This document shows, piece by piece, positions 35,470-45,522 of a stretch of 64,000 nt of DNA. The stretch comes from Bog-756 sp963745955 (lineage in GTDB: Bacteria > Actinomycetota > Acidimicrobiia > Acidimicrobiales > RAAP-2), in assembly GCA_963745955.1 (NCBI GenBank), contig CAVUZI010000007.1, positions 980,275 to 1,044,274 of the forward strand, written 5' to 3'. Each line of letters opens with the position of its first letter. Position 1 is the first letter of the stretch. The notes below the pieces were generated by a model, which did no database searches, was not told the origin of the DNA, and was given only the letters and a program-made list of their open reading frames with translations. A program made the position numbers and the translations under genes.

Positions 35470-37392
35470 TCATCGGGGCCGGGGCCGGTCCCAGCGGGCC
35501 GGTCCTGACAGGTGCTCCCAGGCCGTCCAGGCCAGGAGGCCGGCCATGCTGGCCATGGCTGCCCCGGTTCGGACCCGTCCGGTGTCCACGTCCCAGGACT
35601 CGCAGGCAAGGCCCTGGTCCATGGGTACCGCGGCCAGTTGGTCCAGCGGATCGCCATCGACCAGGTCGTGTTCGAGGAGCCGGCTGGCGAGGTCGAAGCC
35701 GGAGGGGTGGGGGAAGTGGGCTGAACCCGAACCGCCGAAGGTTCCCTCGTAGTGATGGGGATTGTCCTCGGACAACCAGGAGCGGGTGGCCCGCTGCACC
35801 GGGTCGTCGTTGGCGCCGACTCCCCAAAAGGGGAGGGTGCGCAGTCCCAGGGGGGGCTCGTCGCGACACTCGGTCCGGCCGGACTCGTCACAGGCCCATG
35901 CCCACATGCGGCCGCCGGGGGCCTCCACCGTGAGTCGCTCGGCCATGGCGGCCCGGATGGCGGATGCCCGGCCGGCTGGAGCCCGCTGTCGGTCATCCGG
36001 ATCGAGCCCTGCGGCGGGAGCCTGCATCGACCGGTCGGCGGTGACCAGGTCGTCCATGGCGGCCAGCGCCTCGAACGCGGCGGCCACCAGAGCGTTGCCC
36101 GTCGTCGTGTAGGCAAAGTCGGTGGGATCATCGGTCGGCAACAAGAAGGTGCCGTACAGGTCCCACCGGGGGTGACGCCACGGCTCGATCGACCGGGCCA
36201 GCCCGTCGAGCACCGCCCGCACCTCGGGCTCGGCGAGGACGGTGCTGTCTCCGGTCATCTGGACATAACGCCGGACGGCGATGATCGGTGCGGCAGCCTG
36301 GTCGAGCTCGAACCCGGGGTACAGGGACGTGCCGTTGAGATAGAGCGCATGGTCGGCGAGGCGCGGACCGCCTGCGGCGATGGTCGACAGGAGGACCGAC
36401 CTGGCCCGACCGGAGTCGGTGAGCAGCAGGGCAGGGAACGTCCAACAGTAGGCATCCCGGCTCCAGAAGGCGGCGGAGACGTAGTAGTGGTGGCTCCGCG
36501 ACGTCACCATCACCGGCCTGCCGGTGTCGAGGCAGTCCCCCTGGGCGAAGAAGTAGTTGAAGAAGAGATTGGCGTTGATGCGCTCGGCCAGTCCTGGCCG
36601 GTTGTGGGTGATGGTCAGGGCATGGCCGGCCAGCCACCCAGTGGTCGCATCCCACAGCCGATCGAATCCCCGTCGTCGGAGGTGCAGGGCGGTGGTCGCC
36701 GCGCCATCGGGCTCGGTGGCAACCCCGACGAACAATTCGGCGGTCAGCGACTGCCCGGGGTCCACCTCCCCGGTGGCCGAGGCCAGCCATCGGGGGACGG
36801 CGCCCTGGTCGGCAACCACCACCCCCTCGCCGCCCTGCCACGACACCGACAGCAGGGGGCTACCCGCGCTGGCCGAGACGGTCCTGCTGCCCGTCCAGGG
36901 GTCGTCGTGCCCCACCGGCTCCGCACCGATCGGCTTGGACCGGAGGTGTGTGACCGTCGTCGCTCCCCAGTGCCCGGACCAGCCCAGTTCAACCGTTGCG
37001 GTCAGTGGACCGTGGTTGTGATAGGCGAGACGCAGCACGAAGCCCCGTTCGTCCACCGGGGCACAGAACCAGCCTTCGAGCACCCCGGACGGGCACGGGC
37101 TGGTGAAATGGGGCAGCCAATGGCCCACCCGTTCCCACTCGAGGGGACCGGGCACCACCGTGCCCCGGTCGAGGATCAGCACGGGTCGGATGAGTGGACC
37201 GTGGCCCGAACCGCCAGTGGCCTCCACCAGCCCCAGGACCCGCTCGATCAGGGCGCCGACGCTGCGGACGGCGCCGTCGGCGAGGTCGATCTCGGAGAGG
37301 GAGACCCACAGATTGCCGGTGGGGATGAACCGCGGCGGCTCGTCGATCTCGGGCGCGTAGGTGGTCAGTTCCACCGGTCCGGACACGCTCAC
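35470..37392 (-). CDS. Six-hairpin (GH125-like) glycoside hydrolase
   Basis: A 640-residue protein without a signal peptide. The N-terminal ~250 residues look like a beta-sandwich. The rest fits an (alpha/alpha)6 barrel: RINANLFFNYFFAQGDCLDT, SRSHHYYVSAAFWSRDAYCW, TSLYPGFELDQAAAPIIAVR, and GTFGGSGSAHFPHPSGFDLA. The SAAFWSRDAYCW segment recalls GH125 alpha-mannosidases or GH15-like enzymes; the exact family is uncertain. GTG 37392 overlaps the upstream amidohydrolase stop as GTGA, which decides the start over 37434. A long antisense open frame (35752-37521) is a codon-bias shadow. Confidence 0.7.
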   Translation of the reverse strand: MSVSGPVELTTYAPEIDEPPRFIPTGNLWVSLSEIDLADGAVRSVGALIERVLGLVEATGGSGHGPLIRPVLILDRGTVVPGPLEWERVGHWLPHFTSPCPSGVLEGWFCAPVDERGFVLRLAYHNHGPLTATVELGWSGHWGATTVTHLRSKPIGAEPVGHDDPWTGSRTVSASAGSPLLSVSWQGGEGVVVADQGAVPRWLASATGEVDPGQSLTAELFVGVATEPDGAATTALHLRRRGFDRLWDATTGWLAGHALTITHNRPGLAERINANLFFNYFFAQGDCLDTGRPVMVTSRSHHYYVSAAFWSRDAYCWTFPALLLTDSGRARSVLLSTIAAGGPRLADHALYLNGTSLYPGFELDQAAAPIIAVRRYVQMTGDSTVLAEPEVRAVLDGLARSIEPWRHPRWDLYGTFLLPTDDPTDFAYTTTGNALVAAAFEALAAMDDLVTADRSMQAPAAGLDPDDRQRAPAGRASAIRAAMAERLTVEAPGGRMWAWACDESGRTECRDEPPLGLRTLPFWGVGANDDPVQRATRSWLSEDNPHHYEGTFGGSGSAHFPHPSGFDLASRLLEHDLVDGDPLDQLAAVPMDQGLACESWDVDTGRVRTGAAMASMAGLLAWTAWEHLSGPARWDRPRPR

Positions 37393-38510
37393 ACCGGGCC
37401 TGCTCCACGCTCGGCGCCGGCACCAGCTCCACATGCTTCAGCTCCTGTGTCAGCTCCTGTGTCAGCTCCGCCGGCACCACCCTCGCCGGCGTTGGCGCCG
37501 CCCGGACGACCTGGAACGTAGACCTCCGAACGTCCGAGCAGCCGGGCAGCATTGCCGGCGAAGACCAGGTGGCGTTCGTCGGCCGACAAGCCGAGCTCGG
37601 TCACGATCCGGACCTGCTGGTCGTAGTAGGCGCGAACCAAACCACGTGGAAAGTGGGAGGAGTCAGAGCCGAAGAGCACCCGGCCCGGCCCCACCGTGTC
37701 GAGGAACTTGACGAACAGATCGGTGAGTGTGAGCGGATAGGGCATCCAACGGATCCACTCGTTGTTCCCCGAGGAGTCGACGAAGATGTTCCGGCACGCC
37801 CAGGCCAACTGCAACAGCTGGCCTGGGTAGCTGCAACCGAAGTGCGGAATGACGAAGGGAATTTCGGGGAAGGCCTTGGCCACCGGGTGAAGGACGAGGG
37901 GATCGATGTTGACGTGGGCGGCGGTACCGCCCCCGCCGTCGAGGGTGCCGAAATGGATCAGCACCGGGATACCCAGGTCTTCGGCCACCTCCCAAACCCC
38001 GTAGAGCGACTCGTCGTCGAGTGGGCCGTCGAGCGCCGGGGCCAGCACCTTGTAACCCGACAGCCCGTCCTCGACGACCGACCTTCTCAGCTCGTCGGCG
38101 GCACCCGGCAGGAACGGGTCGTGGTGCGCGAATCCGAGCATTCGTGGTTGGTCGGCGATGGCATCGGCCAGCAGCCGATTGCCACCCCCGGTGACGAACA
38201 CCACCGCTTCGAGCTGGGCCGCCTCGATTTCGTCGGACCATCGACGGGCCTGGACATCGGGTGGCTGTTCGTCCTCCTCCGGAAAGGGGAACGAGTAGGC
38301 CGACCACCACTGCTCCTGGTACCAGCGCCAGTTCTCCTTGAGGATGGCGGCCTTCCGTTCCCCGTGGCGCCGGCGGTATCGCTCCTCGGCGGCCGGCGGG
38401 TGTTCATCGCTGACCGGAAAGTGGGCATGGAAGTCGATGATCGGGAATCCCCAATCGCTGATCCGCATGCGGCCGGGCCCGTGGTCCTCGGGCACCAGAA
38501 TCTCAGCCAC
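37389..38510 (-). CDS. Amidohydrolase-2 family metal-dependent hydrolase
   Basis: A TIM-barrel amidohydrolase of about 373 residues from GTG 38510, which overlaps the stop of the preceding amidohydrolase. The HxH metal motif is PIIDFHAHFPVSD, a later His is in IPVLIHFGTL, another in FVIPHFGCSYPGQL, and the catalytic Asp is in RVLFGSDSSHFPRG. The C-terminal ~40 residues are a Gly/Ala tail (GGANAGEGGAGGADTGADTG). It is encoded partly by a 12-bp tandem repeat at 37438-37469. Substrate unknown; relatives decarboxylate aromatic acids or open lactones. The frame is open to an alternative start at 38603. Confidence 0.85.
   Translation of the reverse strand: MAEILVPEDHGPGRMRISDWGFPIIDFHAHFPVSDEHPPAAEERYRRRHGERKAAILKENWRWYQEQWWSAYSFPFPEEDEQPPDVQARRWSDEIEAAQLEAVVFVTGGGNRLLADAIADQPRMLGFAHHDPFLPGAADELRRSVVEDGLSGYKVLAPALDGPLDDESLYGVWEVAEDLGIPVLIHFGTLDGGGGTAAHVNIDPLVLHPVAKAFPEIPFVIPHFGCSYPGQLLQLAWACRNIFVDSSGNNEWIRWMPYPLTLTDLFVKFLDTVGPGRVLFGSDSSHFPRGLVRAYYDQQVRIVTELGLSADERHLVFAGNAARLLGRSEVYVPGRPGGANAGEGGAGGADTGADTGAEACGAGAGAERGAGPV
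37438..37469 (-). repeat. 12-bp tandem repeat in the amidohydrolase C-terminal tail
   Basis: TCAGCTCCTGTG occurs at 37438-37449 and 37450-37461, then TCAGCTCC again. In the coding sense it makes the GADTGADTGAE part of the Gly/Ala tail, a site likely to vary in length by slippage. Confidence 0.7.
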
Positions 38511-40257
38511 CGGATCCAACCGTGTCGACGGCGTCGGTGCCACCGCCACGACCTTGGCTTCCGCCACTGCCATGACCTTGGCCATGGCCGTGCGTCCCGT
38601 CATGCTCCACCGAGCCGAACACGGATGAGGGGTCGTGGACCGGCCGGCCGCCGATCATCGTCGCCACTACGCCGATGCCGCCGATGCGGTCGATGTCCAC
38701 GGCAGTGGGGTCGTCATCCAGCACGACCAGGTCGGCCAGGCGGCGGGGGGTGAGGGCTCCCCAGGCCGACTCGGCGTGGGCCGCGTGTGCTCCGCCGGCC
38801 GTGTAGGAAGCCAATGCCTCCGTGGCGGTGAGGCATTCGCGGGAGCCGAAGACCTGACCGGTGGCGGTCGTGCGTTCGACCATCGCCTGGATCCCCCGGA
38901 GCGGTGAGCCGGCGGCCACCGGCCGGTCCGAGCTACCGACCACGGGCACGCCGGCATCGACAAGGCTGCGCATCCGAAAGTAGTCCGCAGCGCCGTGGTC
39001 GCCCGCGGGCAACTTGAGCAGGGGGTCGCCGAACTCCCTCACGAACAGGGGCTGGACCACCACGGTCATCCGCAGGCGGGCCAGACGGGCCACCTGATCG
39101 GGCCGGACCATCACCCCGTGCTCGATCCGGTGGCGGGGGATGATGCCGGCCCGGGCCGGATAGGGACCGCCGGTGGCCGCTTCCTCCAGGGCGTCGAGGA
39201 CCAGGTCGAGAGCGGCGTCACCGATGGTGTGGCAAGCCACCTGCCAACCTCCCCGGTGGGCATCGATGATCGCTTGGCGCAACAGGCCCGGGTCGCTGTC
39301 GAACCCTCCGACGGGACGGCCGTCAGCGGCGGTGACGGCCGCGGTGTGGCCGAGCCCGGACCCGTCGATCCAGACCTTCATGGCGCCGAGGGAGAGCCAT
39401 TCGTCGCCGAAGCCGGTGCGAACACCGAGATCGAGTCCGGTGGTGATGCGGTCGTCCGGATGGGTCCGCAGTGAGTGGAAGAGCTCGTTGTGGGCCATCA
39501 ACCGGGCCCGAGTGCGTAAGCGACCCGTGCTGTGGGCCAGTTGGTACGCAGCCAGTTCGACGGGCGAGTGGTCGATACCGGGGCAGCCGATGCCGGCGTC
39601 GGTGAACCCGGTGATCCCCTCGGTCACATAGTGGGCGGTGGCCCGATCGATGGCATCGGCCAACCGATCGATGGACGACGGTCCCACATGTTCTTTGATC
39701 AGATCCATGGCCGATTCCTCGATGAGACCCGTCGGCCGTCCGTCGGCGTCCACGACCACCCGCCCGCGCCCCGTTCCGTCGAGGGCACCGGTGATGCCGA
39801 CGGCCTGGAGCGCGGCGCTGCTCACCACGCAGGAGTGACCGGACAGGTGGGTCAGCCACACCGGACGGCCGCCACCGGCGCGGTCGAGCTCGTCCCGGTC
39901 CGGGTATTGGTGCGGAGGCAACCCACTCCCGAAACCGAACCCGATGACCCATTCGTCGGTGGCGATGCCATCGGCGTAGGCGGCCACGGCCTCCAGGGTC
40001 GGGCCGATGCCGACCACCTCGTTGAGCTCCAGGTGAACCAGGCCCAGTCCGAACGACGTGGTGTGGCAGTGGGCGTCGTGGAACCCCGGGGCGACGGTGG
40101 CACCGCCGGCGTCCACCGTCACGCGGGACTCGACCCCGGCTAGCTCTTCGTCGAGCCCGACGATCCGTCCGTTCCAGATCCCGATGGATGTGGCCTGCGG
40201 GCGCTCAGCATCGACGGTGAGGATGCGGGCGTTGGTCACCACCAGGTCGAGCATCAT
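38503..40257 (-). CDS. YtcJ-like amidohydrolase family 3 protein
   Basis: A 584-residue amidohydrolase. It starts with the small beta domain (DLVVTNARILTVDAERPQ), then the HxH-type motif APGFHDAHCHTTSFGL, a long insertion, the GGWQVACHTIGDAALDLVLD metal-ligand region, PRHRIEHGVMVRP and PVVGSSDRPVAAGSPLRGI with the catalytic Asp. YtcJ-like enzymes hydrolyse amides or carbamates, and the substrate is unknown. The last ~45 residues are a His/Gly-rich tail (HDGTHGHGQGHGSGGSQG) that may bind metal. It is the first gene of the four-gene unit; its stop overlaps the next start. Confidence 0.88.
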   Translation of the reverse strand: MMLDLVVTNARILTVDAERPQATSIGIWNGRIVGLDEELAGVESRVTVDAGGATVAPGFHDAHCHTTSFGLGLVHLELNEVVGIGPTLEAVAAYADGIATDEWVIGFGFGSGLPPHQYPDRDELDRAGGGRPVWLTHLSGHSCVVSSAALQAVGITGALDGTGRGRVVVDADGRPTGLIEESAMDLIKEHVGPSSIDRLADAIDRATAHYVTEGITGFTDAGIGCPGIDHSPVELAAYQLAHSTGRLRTRARLMAHNELFHSLRTHPDDRITTGLDLGVRTGFGDEWLSLGAMKVWIDGSGLGHTAAVTAADGRPVGGFDSDPGLLRQAIIDAHRGGWQVACHTIGDAALDLVLDALEEAATGGPYPARAGIIPRHRIEHGVMVRPDQVARLARLRMTVVVQPLFVREFGDPLLKLPAGDHGAADYFRMRSLVDAGVPVVGSSDRPVAAGSPLRGIQAMVERTTATGQVFGSRECLTATEALASYTAGGAHAAHAESAWGALTPRRLADLVVLDDDPTAVDIDRIGGIGVVATMIGGRPVHDPSSVFGSVEHDGTHGHGQGHGSGGSQGRGGGTDAVDTVGSGG

Positions 40258-40381
40258 CGGGCGGTGACGCCCGACAGGACGCGCTGGGCGGGGTCCGAAC
40301 CCGCACCCTTTTGATCGGCAGCCGGTCGAGCCTGTACCGAGGCCTTCGCCTGCCCCGAGGTCACCTCCATCGTGAGCACCT

Positions 40382-40500
40382 GGCCTGGTCCTCCACCGCC
40401 GGATTCCACCACCGCTCGAAGTGTACGGCGTCGGTCGCCGCTGTCAGGGTCAGGCCGGTGCCGCCGGCCTCGAACGACAACAGAACCACCGGGCTCCTTC
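40382..40500 (-). pseudogene. Shard of a SNF2-family helicase C-terminal domain
   Basis: About 37 codons reading PVVLLSFEAGGTGLTLTAAT and DAVHFERWWNPAVEDQA. These match helicase motifs V and VI of bacterial SNF2/RapA-type ATPases (normally followed by DRAFRIGQ). Nothing else of the ~1000-residue protein is found on either side, so this is a relic of a deletion. The remaining ~340 bp up to 40839 holds no supported gene. Confidence 0.75.
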
Positions 40501-40839
40501 CACACTCTGGAAATGCTCGACCATAGCGTCCCGCTTCTACTTCGCCGCTCGTCAGTGGAGCCGGAGGATGCCCACGAACGGTGATGACGGCCCGTCGCCT
40601 GACTGGCATTTTCGTCATGGCCCCGTTGCTCGCGGCGTGATCGTGGACCCGGTGTTGGACGGGCCAGGGTCCGCAACAGAAGTCAGGATGTTCGGCCAGG
40701 ACATTACGGACGCAGCATGCCCACTCGCAGGAGTGCCTACCCGGAGCGGGACCGTTATCACCAGCCTTGTCTGCTCGGCCTGGCTATCCTCGATCGGAAA
40801 CACGAGGTCGAGCCGGTGAATACATGAAGAAACACAGAT

Positions 40840-41556
40840 GTGCCTGAGGGACTGAAGACCGGGGAGGTTGCGGGCGAGATCACCCGGCACAGGAAGCACG
40901 CGAACGAACACGATGCCGAAGCGCCGGATGACGGTGGCCGCGAACATGATCGGGCGCTCTCGGTTATCGAAGCCGTGCTCCTGGCCATCGTGGCTTTGCT
41001 CGCCGCCTACACGGGATACGCGTCAGCAAAGTGGAGCACCGAGTCGTCCGTGCGGTTAGCCGGTGCATCGGCTGCTCGTACCGAGGCCAATCGAGCGGCC
41101 CTCGATGCCCAGAACACCAAGAACTTCGATTCGACGACCTTCAACACGTGGTTCACCGCCTATGTTGCGGGCAACGCCTCGGCCGAATCGGTCGCTGAGC
41201 GGCGGTTCCGTCCCGCGTTCAAGGTGGCATTCGACGCCTGGATCGCCACCCAGCCGTTCACCAACCCGTCTGCCCCACCCGGTCCGACCTACATGCCTGA
41301 ATACCGACAGCCGGAACTTGCCCAGGCGGCGGCGCTCGATACGAAGGCGAGCACGCAATATGCGCTCGGGGTTCAGGCCGGCGCGAACTCCGACAACTAC
41401 GTTCGGGACACCATCTACCTGGCCACGATCTTGTTCCTCATCGGGATCAGTGGCCACTTCCGGTTCTTCCGGATTCGGCTGGCACTGGTCATCCTCGGAG
41501 GCCTGATGCTGATGGTCGCCGTGGTTGAGATTGTGACCTCACCGCCCATCCCTTGA
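40840..41556 (+). CDS. Uncharacterised membrane protein, three predicted helices
   Basis: A 238-residue protein from GTG 40840. A charged N-terminus (ITRHRKHANEHDAEAPDDGG) precedes one helix (SVIEAVLLAIVALLAAYTG). A soluble domain of ~115 residues follows, rich in Ala, Asn and Thr (DAQNTKNFDSTTFNTWFTAY). Two closely spaced C-terminal helices end the protein (TIYLATILFLIGISGHF and LALVILGGLMLMVAVVEIV). I do not recognise the family with confidence. It stands alone. Confidence 0.75.
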   Translation: MPEGLKTGEVAGEITRHRKHANEHDAEAPDDGGREHDRALSVIEAVLLAIVALLAAYTGYASAKWSTESSVRLAGASAARTEANRAALDAQNTKNFDSTTFNTWFTAYVAGNASAESVAERRFRPAFKVAFDAWIATQPFTNPSAPPGPTYMPEYRQPELAQAAALDTKASTQYALGVQAGANSDNYVRDTIYLATILFLIGISGHFRFFRIRLALVILGGLMLMVAVVEIVTSPPIP

Positions 41557-41891
41557 TGGTGAACCACCCGAGTCAAAGCCCTGGTGCGCGCTCGGCAGTG
41601 TGAGAATTCTGGACATAGGACACCGCCTACTGCGCGCTCACCATGGCTCATTTTCCGCCAGTTTCGCGAAAGTTGCATATGTCCGTGTGACGGCACGACT
41701 GGGACAGGCAAACCGGCGAGCTCGGAGCGTTATTGCGCTGCTCGACCGACGCCTCTAGCACGCATCGAGATCAGCGCGAAGAATGGTGGCATTGCCCGCC
41801 ACGAACACATATTTGCATGCTCGTGCGGCACTCGCCATCAGACGCGTCGTGTCGGGGAATCCTCCAAGGATTCCCCGACGGGCGCGGGCGA
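41557..41891. other. Convergent intergenic region
   Basis: About 335 bp between two converging membrane-protein genes. No gene is supported. The only clear element is the terminator hairpin at 41851-41879. Confidence 0.4.
41851..41879 (-). terminator. Perfect 13-bp hairpin
   Basis: GTCGGGGAATCCT (41851-41863) pairs with AGGATTCCCCGAC (41867-41879) around a 3-base loop. It lies 12 bp beyond the stop of the minus-strand gene at 41892, so it most likely ends that transcript, and it could serve the convergent gene too. Confidence 0.65.
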
Positions 41892-42698
41892 TCAGTGCAG
41901 GGCCGGCTCCAGGTGCTCCGTCTCCAGGTGCTCCGTCTCCGACAGAACCACCGCCGGAGCGGCCGTTCCCCGGGAGGCGGCCCGCTCGGTCCAGATGTCG
42001 AGCACGAGCAGGCTGAGGTTCGACACGACCGCCGCACCGATGATCGTCGTGATCAATGCCATGAGCCCGCTGGTCGCGTGGAAACCGAGTGCGGCTCCGA
42101 CCACCGCACCGACAGCCGCCGCCACGATGCCCCTGGTCCGCATCGACTTCGCCGTATCGGTGCGGACCCAGCCGGCGTAGACCCCGAGCCAGACCGGCAC
42201 CGCGACCGAGACCACTGACAGCAGCTGGTCGGGGAGCGCCCGGCTCGGCCAGAATCGCAGTACCAGCAGTTCGCCCAGGAACCATCCGCCGAGTCCGAAC
42301 ACGATCGGACCGGCCGAACGGATCCATGCGCCCGTCTTGCGGCCGGGACCGCCTCGGCGGCGGATCCGGATCGCCAACACCACGAGCCAGATCACTGCCA
42401 ACAAGGCGAAGCCGACCATAAACCCAAGGATGTCCTTGGCAATCGCTGCCTGCGATTGCGGTGTGGCGAAGCTGACCACATTCGGGGTGTAGCGGGACGT
42501 GTCGACCTGGCCGGTGGCGTAGAACGTGGTCAGTAACTGCGTGCTGGCTTTCGGCTCGTAGGCGTCGAAGTCGTCCACGTGCCCGAGCCCGGACAGGATG
42601 ACCTGATGCCCGTTGGAAAGGTGCGGCAGCAGCTCCTTCGTGGCGTTCTGGGTGCGCAAGATCCTGGCCCGGCTAGACATACCTTGCGATCTGGTCAA
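41892..42698 (-). CDS. C-terminal remnant of an alpha/beta-hydrolase with a membrane domain
   Basis: A 268-residue product. Residues ~18-75 (NATKELLPHLSNGHQVILSG, then LGHVDDFDAYEPKASTQLLT) match the last strand and the catalytic His region (SGLGHVDDF) of a serine hydrolase of the TAP/alpha-beta type. The rest is a membrane region of about five helices (KDILGFMVGFALLAVIWLVV onward). The nucleophile Ser half is missing and no continuation is seen in the 450 bp upstream. The gene is therefore probably 5'-truncated and inactive as a hydrolase. The C-terminus ETEHLETEHLE reflects a 15-bp tandem duplication. Confidence 0.65.
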   Translation of the reverse strand: MTRSQGMSSRARILRTQNATKELLPHLSNGHQVILSGLGHVDDFDAYEPKASTQLLTTFYATGQVDTSRYTPNVVSFATPQSQAAIAKDILGFMVGFALLAVIWLVVLAIRIRRRGGPGRKTGAWIRSAGPIVFGLGGWFLGELLVLRFWPSRALPDQLLSVVSVAVPVWLGVYAGWVRTDTAKSMRTRGIVAAAVGAVVGAALGFHATSGLMALITTIIGAAVVSNLSLLVLDIWTERAASRGTAAPAVVLSETEHLETEHLEPALH

Positions 42699-43150
42699 TC
42701 GCCCGGGCCGGGGCTACGCCATCACGTTCCGCAATACCGACTAGCGCCGCAGTCGTCACGGCTCGGCGTCCGATCGGCCAAAATGGGAGCGAGGGCGTCG
42801 TTAGGCACCTGGCGCCACTTCGGAGGCAAGCCGACCCCGTGTCGAGTTCACCGCAGTCAGTCGAAGGGGGGCGCTGCCGTTCCCGCTCCAGCTCCTTGGC
42901 CAACCGCCAGCCGCACCCTCGTGGTCGACTGGCACCATCGTGAGCCGAGTCCACCACACGGTCCCACCGCCTGGTGATTGATTAGGGGCCGATCCCATGG
43001 CCTCCCAGTCTGGACCGCCGCTTCCCCGGAGTCGGTACTCACCGAGGCGCCAATGTGACATTCGGCCCTGCCGGGCCGTTCGCCACGGGCGCGACGGTGG
43101 AGGGAGGGACGCTCAATCCGGCACTACCAGAAAGACCTAAGGGCCAATCC
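42699..43150. other. Gap upstream of the phosphoketolase gene
   Basis: About 450 bp. A GGCCC-TGCC-GGGCC hairpin lies near 43067-43080. The promoter of xfp should be here. The missing N-terminal half of the minus-strand hydrolase is not found. Confidence 0.4.
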
Positions 43151-45522
43151 GTGACGACAAACCCCCTCTCCCCCGAGCTGCTCCAGAAAATGGACGCCTA
43201 CTGGCGGGCCGCCAACTATCTCTCCGTCGGCCAGCTCTACCTCTACGACAATCCGCTGCTCAGAAAGCCGTTGGAGCTGGCGCACGTGAAGCCCCTGGTG
43301 GTGGGGCACTGGGGCACGACCCCGGGTCAGAATTTCATCTACGTGCATCTGAACCGGGTGATCAAGGAGCACGACCTCGACATGTTCTACGTCGCCGGCC
43401 CCGGTCATGGTGGTCCGGCACTGGTCGCCAACACCTACCTGGAGGGCACCTACAGCGAGGTCTATCCCGACGTCAGCCAGGACGAGGCCGGGCTGACGCG
43501 GTTGTTCACCCAGTTCTCGTTTCCCGGCGGCATCTCCAGCCACGTCGCGCCGACGACGCCGGGGTCGATCCACGAGGGTGGCGAGCTCGGGTACTCGCTC
43601 AGCCACGCCTTCGGCGCCGCCTTCGACAATCCCGATCTCATCGTCGCCTGCGTGATCGGCGACGGAGAGGCCGAGACCGGCCCCCTGGCGACCGCCTGGC
43701 ACTCCAACAAGTTCCTCAACCCGGTCACCGACGGGGCAGTGCTGCCGATCCTGCACCTGAACGGCTACAAGATCAGCAACCCGACGGTTCTGGCCCGCAT
43801 CGAGCCCGAGGAGCTGGACCACTTCCTCCGGGGCTGCGGCTGGACACCGCACTTCGTCGAAGGCGACGACCCCGAGCAGATGCACCAGCTCATGGCCGGC
43901 GCCGTGGACTCAGGCCGTCGCGGAGATCCAGCAGATTCCAAGCCGATGCTCGCAAGGACGGGCGTCACTGCTCGGCCGCGCTGGCCGATGATCGTGCTCC
44001 GCTCGCCCAAGGGCTGGACCGGACCCAAGGTCGTCAATGGCCTGCAGATCGAGGGCACCTTCCGATCCCACCAGGTGCCGCTGCTCGTGGACGCCGAGCA
44101 CCCCGAGCACGTCGAGCTCCTCGAACAATGGATGAAGAGCTACCGGCCCGAGGAGCTGTTCGACGAAGACGGTCGGCTCGTGCCGGAATTAGCCGAGCTG
44201 GCGCCGACGGGCGATCGACGCATGGGCGCCAACCCCCACACCAACGGCGGCGTTTTGCTGCGAGATCTGCGGATGCCGGACTTCTGCGACCACGCGCTCG
44301 AGGTGCCTGCCCCCGGTGCGGTCGATGGCAAGGACACCCTCGTCCTCGGCGAGTTCCTCCGCGACGTGATCAGGCTCAACGACGACCGCCGACACTTCCG
44401 GGTCTTCGGTCCCGACGAGACGCTCTCAAATCTCCTGGGCGCGGTCTTCGAGGCCACCAACCGGCAGTGGGACGCCCGAACGGCCGAGTACGACGAGTTC
44501 CTCGCACCCGACGGACGGGTGCTCGATTCGATGCTGTGCGAGCACCAGTGCGAGGGCTGGCTGGAGGGCTACCTGCTCACCGGGCGCCACGGCCTGTTCA
44601 ACTGCTACGAGGCCTTCATCCACATCGTCGACTCGATGTTCAACCAGCATGCCAAGTGGTTGAAGGTGACCTCCCAGCTCCCGTGGCGCCGGGAGATCGC
44701 CTCGCTGAACTACCTGCTCGCCTCCCACGTCTGGCAGCAGGACCACAATGGTTTCACCCACCAGGACCCCGGCTTTCTCGACCACGTCGTCAACAAGAAG
44801 GCCGACATCGTCCGGGTCTACCTGCCCCCCGACGCCAACTGCCTCCTGTCAGTCGTCGACCACTGCCTGCGCAGTCGGAACTACGTGAACGTCGTGGTGG
44901 CCGGAAAGCACTCGATGCCCCAGTGGTTGACCATGGACGAAGCCGTCGTGCACTGCACCGAAGGGGTCGGGATCTGGGAGTGGGCCAGCAACGACCAGGG
45001 CGCCGAACCCGACGTCGTACTCGCCTGCTGCGGCGACACGCCCACCCTGGAGATCCTGGCCGCCACGTCGATCCTGCGCGAAGAGCTACCCGAACTGAAG
45101 GTCAGGGTGGTCAACGTCGTCGACCTCATGAAGCTCCAACCGAGCACCGAGCACCCCCACGGGCTGAGCGACGCGGACTACGACTCGATCTTCACCAGGG
45201 ACAAGCACATCATCTTCGCTTTCCACGGCTACCCCTGGTTGATCCATCGGCTGATCTATCGCCGGACGAATCGCAACCTCCACGTCCGGGGCTACAAGGA
45301 GGAGGGCACGATCACCACGCCCTTCGACCTCCGGGTGCAGAACAGCCTCGACCGGTTCCACCTGGTCCAAGACGTGATCGATCGGCTCCCGCAGTTGGGC
45401 GCCACCGGTAGCTACCTGAAGCAGACGATGCAGGACAAGCTGGTCGAGCACACAGCGCTACGTCGATGCCCACGGCCAGGACATGCCCGAGGTCCTGCGA
45501 CTGGAAGTGGGGAGCGGCGTGA
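43151..45522 (+). CDS. xfp: Phosphoketolase (Xfp)
   Basis: Thiamine-diphosphate enzyme cleaving xylulose-5-phosphate or fructose-6-phosphate to acetyl-phosphate plus a shorter sugar phosphate. From GTG 43151 it reads MDAYWRAANYLSVGQLYL, HWGTTPGQNFIYVHLNR, AGPGHGGPALVANTYLEG, IGDGEAETGPLATAWHSNKF and MFNQHAKWLKVTSQLPWR, all hallmarks of Xfp. The expected length is ~790 residues. Near 45450 the frame breaks. The true C-terminus is still legible as YVDAHGQDMPE in one frame and WKWGAA plus stop (45520-45522) in another, so two one-base changes affect only the last ~25 residues. The unshifted frame ends at 45547. It is followed by a P-type ATPase relic. Confidence 0.93.

Noticed and set aside
35752..37521. 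A 589-codon open frame antisense to the six-hairpin glycosidase
   Set aside because: Its product is rich in Gly, Arg, Pro and His without any domain and it lies exactly opposite a well-supported gene; high-GC third positions keep the antisense frame open.
41755..42327. A minus-strand open frame overlapping the truncated hydrolase/membrane gene
   Set aside because: Different frame from the supported protein, Arg/Gly-rich and without hydrophobic segments.
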